DNA of 5,125 nucleotides from Candidatus Calditenuaceae archaeon JGI OTU-3. GTDB lineage: Archaea; Thermoproteota; Nitrososphaeria_A; Caldarchaeales; Calditenuaceae. The translations under genes were made by a program, and so were the position numbers. Below the pieces are notes generated by a model that made no database searches, was not told where the DNA came from, and saw nothing but the letters and a program-made list of their open reading frames with translations. The DNA is taken from positions 35,367-40,491 of the forward strand of contig AWOC01000001.1 of NCBI GenBank assembly GCA_000494185.1, in the 5' to 3' direction. Position 1 is the first letter of the stretch, and each line of letters opens with the position of its first letter. This document shows positions 1 through 5,125 of the stretch, one piece after another.

Positions 1-965
1 ATGCCGTCCTTCCGCGTATAGACCCTGATCATGTTGAGTGAGCTAAAGATCGACTTCTTGAGACCTGTCAAATCTCCGGAGAGGGCTGAGACCGCGATCG
101 CGTTATATCCCAGCCCGGTCAGACGCTCAACGGATCTCGAGGCCTCCTCGGGCGCCGCCTCGGCCTTGTTGACGACGATAATGCTGCTTATGTATTTTGG
201 CCGCCTTAAGAGCTCGTCCTCAAGCTCTTCGAGCGAGACATCGCCGACTATCTTCACTATCGCCGACCTTATTCCAAGGGAGTGGATCAGCTCCCTGACC
301 GCCTGGTAGCCGCCCTCCACGGTCCCTTGAATCACTATTCTCAGGCCACCGCTGTCCGTCCTGTTAATCTGTACATCAAACTTCTTAGGCCTCAGCGAGA
401 TACCATAGTCGTCAAGAAGCCTCGCTACCTCGGAGAACTGTCTCTCGGGATCCCTTGTGGCGTCGACCACGATAGCTAGGAGGTCGCTCGTCCGTGCAAG
501 CCCGATTGTTTTGGGAGCGAGGGCCGTCTCCTCGAGCTCCTCAGTTAGTATGGCTGGAAGGTCTAGAAGTTGTATTTCGCAGTTCTCGTAGAAGAGCATG
601 CCAGGGTAGGGTCTGCTGGTCGTGAGTGGATATTCGCCCACTGGAGTCGGAGCGCCTGTCAACGCCCTGACTAGGCTTGACTTGCCGGAGTTGGCGGGAC
701 CGATGAAGGAGACCCTGGCCCAACCCTCCTTCTTCACATCGAAAAGCGAGTGGCCAACACCGACGCGCCTCGTCTTTCTATACTCAAGCTCGTCCCTGAG
801 CTCCGCCAGCCTCTTTCTCAGCTGGCGCCGCAGCTTCTCAGTACCTTTGTGGTCGGGGATCAGAGAGAGCGCCTCGGACAATATGGATATCTTCTCCTCG
901 AGAGTCTTGGCCGACTGATACTCGGCCAGCTTGTGTCTAGCCTCGGCAGGCAGGTTGGTGGGCAC
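1..965 (-). CDS. DRG/Obg-family GTP-binding protein (C-terminus cut by window edge)
   Basis: This is a developmentally regulated GTP-binding (DRG) family GTPase. Archaeal and eukaryotic members are linked to ribosomes and translation (family knowledge). 321 residues are visible. A charged, helical N-terminal region covers about 1-80, including a KGTEKLRRQL stretch typical of the family. The G1/P-loop GPANSGKS is at 89-96 (678-701), and a G2-like TTSRPYPG at 115-122. G3 is at 135-138, where the usual DxxG reads DLPA. A DRG-type insert at about 190-255 contains LRPKKFDVQINRTDSGG. G4 is at 266-269 and reads NKAE, not NKxD; the G5-like SAL is at 293-295. The last residues (IRVYTRKDG) match the start of the TGS domain, so roughly 50-70 residues are probably missing. 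The GTG start at 963-965 is the only upstream choice, because an in-frame TAG lies four codons before it. The gene is divergent from argS. The family assignment is secure; the exact cellular role is not. Confidence 0.9.
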   Translation of the reverse strand, partial: MPTNLPAEARHKLAEYQSAKTLEEKISILSEALSLIPDHKGTEKLRRQLRKRLAELRDELEYRKTRRVGVGHSLFDVKKEGWARVSFIGPANSGKSSLVRALTGAPTPVGEYPLTTSRPYPGMLFYENCEIQLLDLPAILTEELEETALAPKTIGLARTSDLLAIVVDATRDPERQFSEVARLLDDYGISLRPKKFDVQINRTDSGGLRIVIQGTVEGGYQAVRELIHSLGIRSAIVKIVGDVSLEELEDELLRRPKYISSIIVVNKAEAAPEEASRSVERLTGLGYNAIAVSALSGDLTGLKKSIFSSLNMIRVYTRKDG

Positions 966-995
966 TCCCCCGACCCACTAGCACTCCGCGGCAAA

Positions 996-1005
996 CAAAA
1001 ATTAA
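996..1005 (-). promoter_or_regulatory. Putative TATA box for the DRG-type GTPase gene
   Basis: On the minus strand, an AT-rich TTAATTTTTG lies in otherwise GC-rich sequence. Its centre is about 36 bases before the GTG start at 965. With the usual archaeal spacing of about 26 bases from TATA centre to transcription start, the transcript would begin near 975 and carry a leader of about 10 bases. The GGGGGA directly abutting the GTG is too close to act as a normal Shine-Dalgarno site. The ATATATATTC reading of 1031-1040 is an alternative that would give a longer leader of about 45 bases. This is inferred from position and composition only. Confidence 0.4.
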
Positions 1006-1030
1006 CCCTTCTTCACGGGACGCGCCTATC

Positions 1031-1040
1031 GAATATATAT
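1031..1040 (+). promoter_or_regulatory. Putative TATA box for argS
   Basis: GAATATATAT is the strongest AT-rich element in the divergent intergenic region. Its centre is about 37 bases before the proposed TTG start at 1073, so transcription should begin near 1062-1064 with a leader of about 10 bases. No Shine-Dalgarno-like sequence precedes that TTG, which fits a leaderless or near-leaderless archaeal mRNA. The element also argues against an in-frame TTG at 1040 as the true start, since that codon overlaps the box. The near-symmetric ATATATAT core could in principle also serve the opposite strand. Confidence 0.5.
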
Positions 1041-1072
1041 TGTTTCTTGTCGGTAGTTTTCTGCGGCGCGCA

Positions 1073-2956
1073 TTGACTATCAAGGCCCTTTTCGAAGAGG
1101 CCAGGCGGATTCTCGAGGAAGCGGGTATCGAGGGTGCTAAGATAATGCCACCCAAGTCGCCCAAGTTTGGAGAGGCCTACACAAACTATCCCTTCGAGGC
1201 CGCCAAAAGGTTGGGGGCTAGGGCTCAGGACCTCGCGACAGAGATCGCCGCGAGACTAAGACCGCGCGGCCTGATTGGCAGGATAGAGGCTGTTGGTCAA
1301 GGCTACATAAACTTCTACGCTGACTGGCCCCGCTTCTCCGAGTTCACGGTGCGTGAAGCGTTGGAGGCGGGGGAGGGCGCGTATGGCTCCTCAAGACTCG
1401 GTGAGGGCCGTGTAGTGCTTGTGGAGCACACGAGCGTTAATCCGAATAAACCCCTCCACATTGGACACGCAAGGAACGTTGTCCTCGGCGACCTGATCTA
1501 TAGGCTCTTCTCGAAGAACGGCTTCAAGGTCTACGTCCTAAACTACGTCGACGACAGCGGCTCACAGATGGCCAGTATACTCCTCGGCCTCCTCGAGCTC
1601 GGGTATCCGGAGACCCCCCCGCAGGGCGTGAGGTTCGACGAATATTGTGGAGACACGGTCTATGTCGGTGTGACCAAAGCAATGGAGGAGGACCGGAGGC
1701 TTGAGGCGAGGCTCAGAGAGATTACGAGGAGGATTGAGGATAGGGGGGATAGGATGTTTAGGTACGCGCGCGAGATCGCCGAGAAGGTGCTGGTACATCA
1801 ACTTCAGACCTGCTGGAGACTAGGGGCGAGGTACGACATACTCTTTAGGGAAAGCGACGTGATAGCCTCCGGATTGTGGGCCGAGACATTCCCCAAGCTG
1901 GTGAGCCGCGGCATCGCCTACCGCGCCACGGAGGGCGCCAAGAGCGGCTGCTGGTGCATAGACCTCTCATCCCACCCGGTACTCTCTAAGGAGGGAGACG
2001 AGGTTCTTGTGAAGAGTGACGGCGCAACGACATACGTGGCGAGAGACATCGCCTTTGCTCTCTGGAAGCTCGGAGAATCTAGCACCGAGCTGAGGGCTAG
2101 GACCTGGAGTAGGAACCCCGACGGCTCGCCCATCCTTATCACGGACCATGACGAGGGGGAGGTGGTGAAGCTTCCGAAGCCGGCCCTCGTAATAACGGTT
2201 GTTGGCTCGGAGCAACGTAGGCCTCAGGACGTCGTGAAGTATGCGCTGACCAGGCTCGGCGCCGACGGGGATCGATATATTCACTTCTCCTACGAGAGGG
2301 TATCGCTCAGCCAAGACACCGCGGCGCGGCTAGGGGCGAAGGTGGATGGTGGACGTGCAGTACCCATGAGCGGTAGGAGGGGGCTTTACGTGAAGGTGGA
2401 GGAAGTGCTCGACGACCTCAGGTCGCTCGCCGAGGAAGAGACTAGGAAGCGGCATCCTGACTGGAGTGTCGAAAGGGTCCGGGAGGTGGCTGAGGCGATC
2501 GCGAGATCGGCTTTCCGCTACGCAACCCTACGGCCAGAGCCCGACAAGCCCGTTGTATTTGATGTAAAAGAGTCCTCGCGGCTCGACGGCGATACAGGTC
2601 CCTATATACAGTACAGCTTGGCGAGGGCCTACAGAATCGTGGAGAAGGCTTCGGATGCTGGGCTGGAGCCATCCCCCAAGCCTATCCACGAGCTGGTTGA
2701 GGAGGAGAGGATGCTTGTAAGAGTGATCGCTTACACGCCTTGGGTAATTGAAGAGACGGCGAGCTCCCTCTACCTTAGGCAGCTCGTAACACATACTCGG
2801 GAGATGGCGCTCCGTTTCAACGAGTTCTACGAGCGATGCCCTGTGGTGGGCGGCGGGGAAGCCTCATCCTTTAGGCTGGCGCTTGTGCAAGCCTTCATCA
2901 ACGCTCAGACAAGCCTTATGTGGGTCTTAGGGCTGCCGGCGCTGAGAGAGATGTAG
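1073..2956 (+). CDS. argS: Arginyl-tRNA synthetase, archaeal type
   Basis: This cytosolic class I synthetase attaches arginine to tRNA-Arg, using ATP. The start chosen gives 627 residues, normal for archaeal ArgRS. The N-terminal tRNA-recognition (Add-1-like) domain is at about 1-85. The Rossmann catalytic core begins with VEHTSVNPNKPLHIGH, and the HIGH motif is at residues 129-132 (1457-1468). YVDDSGSQMA follows at about 158-167. The degenerate KMSKS loop is PMSGR at 431-435 (2363-2377). The C-terminal DALR anticodon-binding domain starts with TGPYIQYSLAR at 508-518 and runs to the end. The KMSKS loop lacks the leading Lys, while Lys126, three residues before HIGH, is present; this is the compensation known in many ArgRS enzymes. 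The TTG start at 1073 is preferred over an in-frame TTG at 1040 because the latter overlaps the TATA box; the next ATG (1145) would delete conserved N-terminal sequence. The gene is divergent from the GTPase gene and convergent with the phosphatase gene. Confidence 0.97.
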   Translation: MTIKALFEEARRILEEAGIEGAKIMPPKSPKFGEAYTNYPFEAAKRLGARAQDLATEIAARLRPRGLIGRIEAVGQGYINFYADWPRFSEFTVREALEAGEGAYGSSRLGEGRVVLVEHTSVNPNKPLHIGHARNVVLGDLIYRLFSKNGFKVYVLNYVDDSGSQMASILLGLLELGYPETPPQGVRFDEYCGDTVYVGVTKAMEEDRRLEARLREITRRIEDRGDRMFRYAREIAEKVLVHQLQTCWRLGARYDILFRESDVIASGLWAETFPKLVSRGIAYRATEGAKSGCWCIDLSSHPVLSKEGDEVLVKSDGATTYVARDIAFALWKLGESSTELRARTWSRNPDGSPILITDHDEGEVVKLPKPALVITVVGSEQRRPQDVVKYALTRLGADGDRYIHFSYERVSLSQDTAARLGAKVDGGRAVPMSGRRGLYVKVEEVLDDLRSLAEEETRKRHPDWSVERVREVAEAIARSAFRYATLRPEPDKPVVFDVKESSRLDGDTGPYIQYSLARAYRIVEKASDAGLEPSPKPIHELVEEERMLVRVIAYTPWVIEETASSLYLRQLVTHTREMALRFNEFYERCPVVGGGEASSFRLALVQAFINAQTSLMWVLGLPALREM

Positions 2957-2962
2957 ACAACA

Positions 2963-3739
2963 TTAAAGGAGGCTCCTAATCTTTTCAGGTACCTCGAGCA
3001 GGCTTCTCGCCACAAGCCACTCACTGTTTGCGGGTACCTTTGTGATTCCCGAGAGTACCAATACGCCGGGGGCACCGATCCTTTTCGCCAGAGCCATATC
3101 AACCTCCTCATTATCACCTACAACCACAACTCTGCCGGGCTCGAGACCATGGCTCCTCAGCGCGAGGTCGGCGAGATACCTATCGGGCTTCCCAACAAGC
3201 CTAGCTTCAACCCTTGACGAGTACTCTAGGTAGCGGACAGTGGCGCCGGCACCGGGATAGGGCCCATTCTCAGTCATATAGACGTGGTCCTTGTTTGTTG
3301 CAACAAAGAGGGCCCCACGCAGTATGGCCCTATGCGCCTCCACCAGCTTGGTGTAAGTTAGATCCTTAGTGCCTCCGACCACAACAGCGTCAGCCTCCTC
3401 CGCCCTCGTCACCGGCCTGTGCCCTCCAAGTATCATCTCCTCTATAAGCCCTGCCTCGCCGACCACGTAGACGCCGCGCGACGGGCCGAGAGCATCCCTT
3501 ACATACTCGGCGGCAGCATAGCCAGAGTTGAAGACATCGCCCTTCGAGACGGAGAGCCCTATCCTCAACAGCTTCTCAACAATCATCCTCCGAGAATAGT
3601 ATGAATTGTTCGTGAGGAAGATCACCCGAAGCCCCTCTCCCGCTAGCTGCCGCAAGACCTCCAGGGCCCCCGGCACGAACTTCTCCCCTATCAGGACCGT
3701 GCCATCCAGATCCATCAGGACTCCGCGAATACCCGGCAT
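2963..3739 (-). CDS. HAD-IIA family phosphatase (NagD / phosphoglycolate-G3P phosphatase-like)
   Basis: This 258-residue protein is a complete HAD-superfamily hydrolase of subfamily IIA, predicted to be a cytosolic Mg-dependent phosphomonoesterase. Motif I is DLDGT at 10-14, with Asp10 as the expected nucleophile and Asp12 as the acid/base. Motif II is LTNNS at 42-46. The C2 cap spans about 70-175 and contains GYAAAEYV, YVVGEAGLIEE and the substrate-loop segment ATNKDHVYMTENG. Motif III Lys184 lies in GKPD, and motif IV is GDNEEVDMA at 208-216, with Val where many relatives have Thr before the second Asp. The ATG start is preceded by GGTGGAG (3750-3756), a possible Shine-Dalgarno site with 10 bases of spacing. 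The gene lies 29 bases downstream of the CoxG-like gene on the same strand and ends six bases from argS, tail to tail. The family is certain. The substrate is not: family members act on nucleotides, p-nitrophenyl phosphate, phosphoglycolate or glycerol phosphate. The neighbouring G3P dehydrogenase makes glycerol-3-phosphate a reasonable candidate. Confidence 0.92.
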   Translation of the reverse strand: MPGIRGVLMDLDGTVLIGEKFVPGALEVLRQLAGEGLRVIFLTNNSYYSRRMIVEKLLRIGLSVSKGDVFNSGYAAAEYVRDALGPSRGVYVVGEAGLIEEMILGGHRPVTRAEEADAVVVGGTKDLTYTKLVEAHRAILRGALFVATNKDHVYMTENGPYPGAGATVRYLEYSSRVEARLVGKPDRYLADLALRSHGLEPGRVVVVGDNEEVDMALAKRIGAPGVLVLSGITKVPANSEWLVARSLLEVPEKIRSLL

Positions 3740-3765
3740 CCCTACTATTCTCCACCGAGGTCGCC

Positions 3766-3773
3766 AATTTAAA
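3766..3773 (-). promoter_or_regulatory. Putative internal TATA box for the HAD phosphatase gene
   Basis: The minus strand reads TTTAAATT, overlapping the TAA stop of the CoxG-like gene. Its centre lies about 31 bases before the ATG at 3739, so transcription would begin around 3743-3745, giving an almost leaderless message. The phosphatase may therefore be expressed separately from, as well as together with, the two upstream genes. The evidence is position and AT-richness in a GC-rich context only. Confidence 0.4.
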
Positions 3774-4233
3774 CCCGCGAGGACAACCGCTCGCTAAGGC
3801 ATTGGGTGAGCCTCTGTATTTGGTGTTCTGCCACCTTCCTAATCAGGCTCTCCCCGAGGAGCTTCTGGACCAATCCGAGGTCGGCCTCGGCCTGCCAGTT
3901 GAGTAGGGATCCAGTCGGCGACGGCGAGATCCTTACAGCTATTGTCAGGCGGATCTTCGCACCAACTACTCTTCCCTCTCCCGTTAGCTTGATGGTGTCG
4001 TTTCCCGCGTCATCATACCTGAAGCTCATCTCAGCCCTGATCCTCGTGAGGTAACCTGCGAGTTGGCTGAACTGGGTGAGGTCTAGGTAAAAGGTTGCAC
4101 TGAAGGTACCTGGCTCTCTGTACTCGAAGGATTGGAGCCCTGGGAGGCATTGGGAGAGCCACGAGGGTTCCCTGAGTCTTCTTAGACACTCCGTAGGCTG
4201 TGATCTAACCTCCAGGCTCCCTTCCAGCCTCAT
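3769..4233 (-). CDS. CoxG-like SRPBCC-fold protein
   Basis: This 154-residue protein resembles CoxG (carbon monoxide dehydrogenase subunit G family) in the START/SRPBCC superfamily, whose members form a hydrophobic pocket. It starts with a short strand (MRLEGSLEV) followed by a helix. The family-like CLPGLQSFEYREPGTF is at 29-44, with alternating beta strands at about 45-105. LLNWQAEADLGLVQKLLGE at 110-128 leads into a long C-terminal amphipathic helix to about 150. There is no signal peptide or membrane span, so any membrane contact would be peripheral. The ATG overlaps the TGA of the upstream dehydrogenase gene (ATGA, 4230-4233), which points to translational coupling and a shared function. 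No CO dehydrogenase genes are in view. By context I infer a partner role for the G3P dehydrogenase, as membrane tether or quinone/electron-transfer aid. The fold assignment is fairly firm, the CoxG label moderately so, and the role is inference. Confidence 0.8.
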   Translation of the reverse strand: MRLEGSLEVRSQPTECLRRLREPSWLSQCLPGLQSFEYREPGTFSATFYLDLTQFSQLAGYLTRIRAEMSFRYDDAGNDTIKLTGEGRVVGAKIRLTIAVRISPSPTGSLLNWQAEADLGLVQKLLGESLIRKVAEHQIQRLTQCLSERLSSRV

Positions 4234-5125
4234 GCAGATACTCCCCGGAGCCTCTGGAGGAGTAGGATGCGTCTAAGCAGGTGGGCGTCTCGCTCAGCGT
4301 CAATAGTCTTTAGCGACTCGGCGAGAAGTGTTGAGAGGCTAGGTGGTAACTCTCCACTCCTCAGCAGATCCCTTGCCGATCTGATCCAGTCTTCGTCGAG
4401 CTCTGACAGCGGTAGGTTCCCTGTAAAACTCCCCCGCGGTGCGCCGATGTAGGCCGATACAAGCTTGGAGGCCTCCTCAGCCTCTAGCCTGCAGGTGGTC
4501 AACTTGCCTCCCGCGGCGGTGAAGAGTCCGGCCGCACCGTCAGCGGAGTGGTCGATTATTTCGAAGCTTCGCGTGGATTTTCTGGGGCTCCACTCCTCCC
4601 CGCCCCTCATGATTAGTGGTCTGGCCGAGGCGTAGAAGCGCGAGAATCCAATCGACTTTAGCGCGGGGACCATGGCCGACCCCTCCTCTAGGAGGACCTT
4701 CTCATCTTCATCCGTCACCTCTATGTCCTCCGGGTCCTCGACTAGCTTGGCTGTAGTGCCTACGATTGAGGCGCCGCTTGCGTATGGCACTATAATGTCG
4801 CCGTCGCTCGGAGGCCTCATTCTGTTCAGAATGTGTCTCGTAAGGTTCGCCGGCACCACTCCCATAACTCCCGCTGTCGGGACAACCTGGACACCTACGC
4901 CTGCGAGGGCTGCAACTCTGCCGGCCCAAGGACCGGCTGCATTGACTATCGCTCGACAAGACACGTCTATTGGGCCGCCGGGTGAGGAGGCCTCCACCCC
5001 CACAACCTCCCCCCGCTCTACACGGATCTTAGTAACCTCCGCCTTCTCCAGAACGGTTGCCCCTCTTACGATGCTCGCGAGGAGAACGGTGGTCACTAGC
5101 TCGCGGGCATAGACGATCTTGTCTG
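4230..5125 (-). CDS. glpA: FAD-dependent glycerol-3-phosphate dehydrogenase, GlpA-like (N-terminus cut by window edge)
   Basis: The enzyme oxidises sn-glycerol-3-phosphate to dihydroxyacetone phosphate and passes electrons from FAD to the membrane quinone pool. 297 C-terminal residues are visible, and the reading frame stays open to the right edge. The GTG at 5096 is therefore not the start, and the N-terminal FAD-binding GxGxxG is outside the window. GlpA/GlpD hallmarks include NAAGPWAG (4920-4943), RPPSDGDIIVPYASG and SIVGTTAKL. Also present are the EVTDEDEKVLLEEG segment, ASARPLI with the conserved Arg expected near substrate, and IIDHSADGAAGLFTAAGGKLTTCR. GGKLTT (4494-4511) is the C-terminal FAD-contacting motif. 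Only about 87 residues follow it, none of them cysteine, so the BFD-like [2Fe-2S] domain of bacterial GlpA is absent. The stop overlaps the start of the CoxG-like gene. Other FAD-dependent oxidoreductases of the DAO superfamily are less likely, given the GlpA-specific middle segment. Confidence 0.9.
   Translation of the reverse strand, partial: DKIVYARELVTTVLLASIVRGATVLEKAEVTKIRVERGEVVGVEASSPGGPIDVSCRAIVNAAGPWAGRVAALAGVGVQVVPTAGVMGVVPANLTRHILNRMRPPSDGDIIVPYASGASIVGTTAKLVEDPEDIEVTDEDEKVLLEEGSAMVPALKSIGFSRFYASARPLIMRGGEEWSPRKSTRSFEIIDHSADGAAGLFTAAGGKLTTCRLEAEEASKLVSAYIGAPRGSFTGNLPLSELDEDWIRSARDLLRSGELPPSLSTLLAESLKTIDAERDAHLLRRILLLQRLRGVSA
4241..4246 (-). promoter_or_regulatory. Possible ribosome binding site for the CoxG-like gene
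   Basis: GGGGAG on the minus strand lies inside the end of the dehydrogenase gene, seven bases before the ATG at 4233. It could pair partly with the archaeal 16S 3' end. It would support the ATGA start, with re-initiation or independent initiation on the same message. It is a partial match only. Confidence 0.35.

Noticed and set aside
1040..1072. N-terminal extension of ArgRS from the in-frame TTG at 1040
   Set aside because: The codon overlaps the TATA-like box, and the extra 11 residues (MFLVGSFLRRA) look unlike the family N-terminus.
31..1164. Several open frames of 60-108 codons on either strand over the GTPase gene and the divergent promoter
   Set aside because: They have no recognisable motifs and overlap the GTPase frame, which has clear G1, G3, G4 and TGS-start signatures, so they are shadow frames.
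2967..2985. Inverted repeat AGGAG-G-CTCCT followed by AATCTTTT, resembling an intrinsic terminator for argS
   Set aside because: With a realistic three-base loop the stem is only four base pairs, and it lies in the coding sequence of the phosphatase gene. Archaeal termination does not need a hairpin, so only the T-run is mentioned as a weak possibility.
3769..4233. Evidence for a CO dehydrogenase operon, because of the CoxG-like protein
   Set aside because: No molybdenum-binding large subunit, FAD medium subunit, Fe-S small subunit or maturation genes are in the window. The coupled gene is a G3P dehydrogenase, so the CoxG name reflects fold similarity only.
4230..5096. Complete 288-residue protein starting at the GTG at 5096
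   Set aside because: The frame is open upstream to the right edge (DKIVYARELV precedes it), and the GlpA family needs an N-terminal FAD-binding domain before this point, so the gene is 5'-truncated by the window.
4672..5112. Plus-strand 146-codon open frame opposite the dehydrogenase
   Set aside because: Its product is low-complexity Ser/Thr/Pro-rich sequence of the kind produced by the antisense of a GC-rich gene, and it lies entirely opposite a well-recognised enzyme.
1..5125. Search for CRISPR repeats, mobile elements, tRNA genes and defence or toxin genes
   Set aside because: No regularly spaced repeats, transposase or integrase motifs, terminal inverted repeats or tRNA-like cloverleaf sequences were seen. 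Nearly all bases are covered by five conserved genes.

Overview
The window looks like chromosomal core-genome DNA from a thermophilic archaeon, most likely of the Thermoproteota (crenarchaeal) lineage. The grounds are GC-rich coding with heavy use of AGG/AGA for Arg and ATA for Ile, archaeal-type ArgRS and DRG-family GTPase sequences, very short or absent 5' leaders behind TATA-like boxes, GTG and TTG starts, and almost no spacer DNA. No species is claimed.

Layout, left to right. (1) Positions 1-965, minus strand: a DRG/Obg-type GTPase whose C-terminus (TGS domain) runs off the left edge. (2) Positions 966-1072: a compact divergent promoter region. (3) Positions 1073-2956, plus strand: a complete arginyl-tRNA synthetase. 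(4) A six-base gap, then a convergent minus-strand cluster read from the right edge leftwards: the C-terminal part of a GlpA/GlpD-type FAD-dependent glycerol-3-phosphate dehydrogenase (4230 to the right edge), a CoxG-like SRPBCC protein (3769-4233, overlapping the dehydrogenase by ATGA), and a HAD-IIA sugar/phosphoester phosphatase (2963-3739). There are no RNA genes, CRISPR arrays, insertion sequences or long repeats, and no gene-free stretch over about 110 bases.

The left half is translation-related: a ribosome-associated type of GTPase is divergent from a tRNA synthetase. The right half looks like a small glycerol-3-phosphate module. The dehydrogenase ends soon after its FAD-binding core and lacks the cysteine-containing C-terminal Fe-S domain of bacterial GlpA. 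It is translationally coupled to a CoxG-like protein. This suggests an electron-transfer or membrane-attachment arrangement in which the CoxG-like partner replaces the bacterial GlpB/GlpC subunits. The phosphatase downstream belongs to the family that includes glycerol-3-phosphate and phosphoglycolate phosphatases, so it may act on the same metabolite pool. This GlpA-CoxG pair is the most interesting item in the window. It is probably not wholly undescribed, because a related arrangement has, as I recall, been reported for Sulfolobus acidocaldarius.
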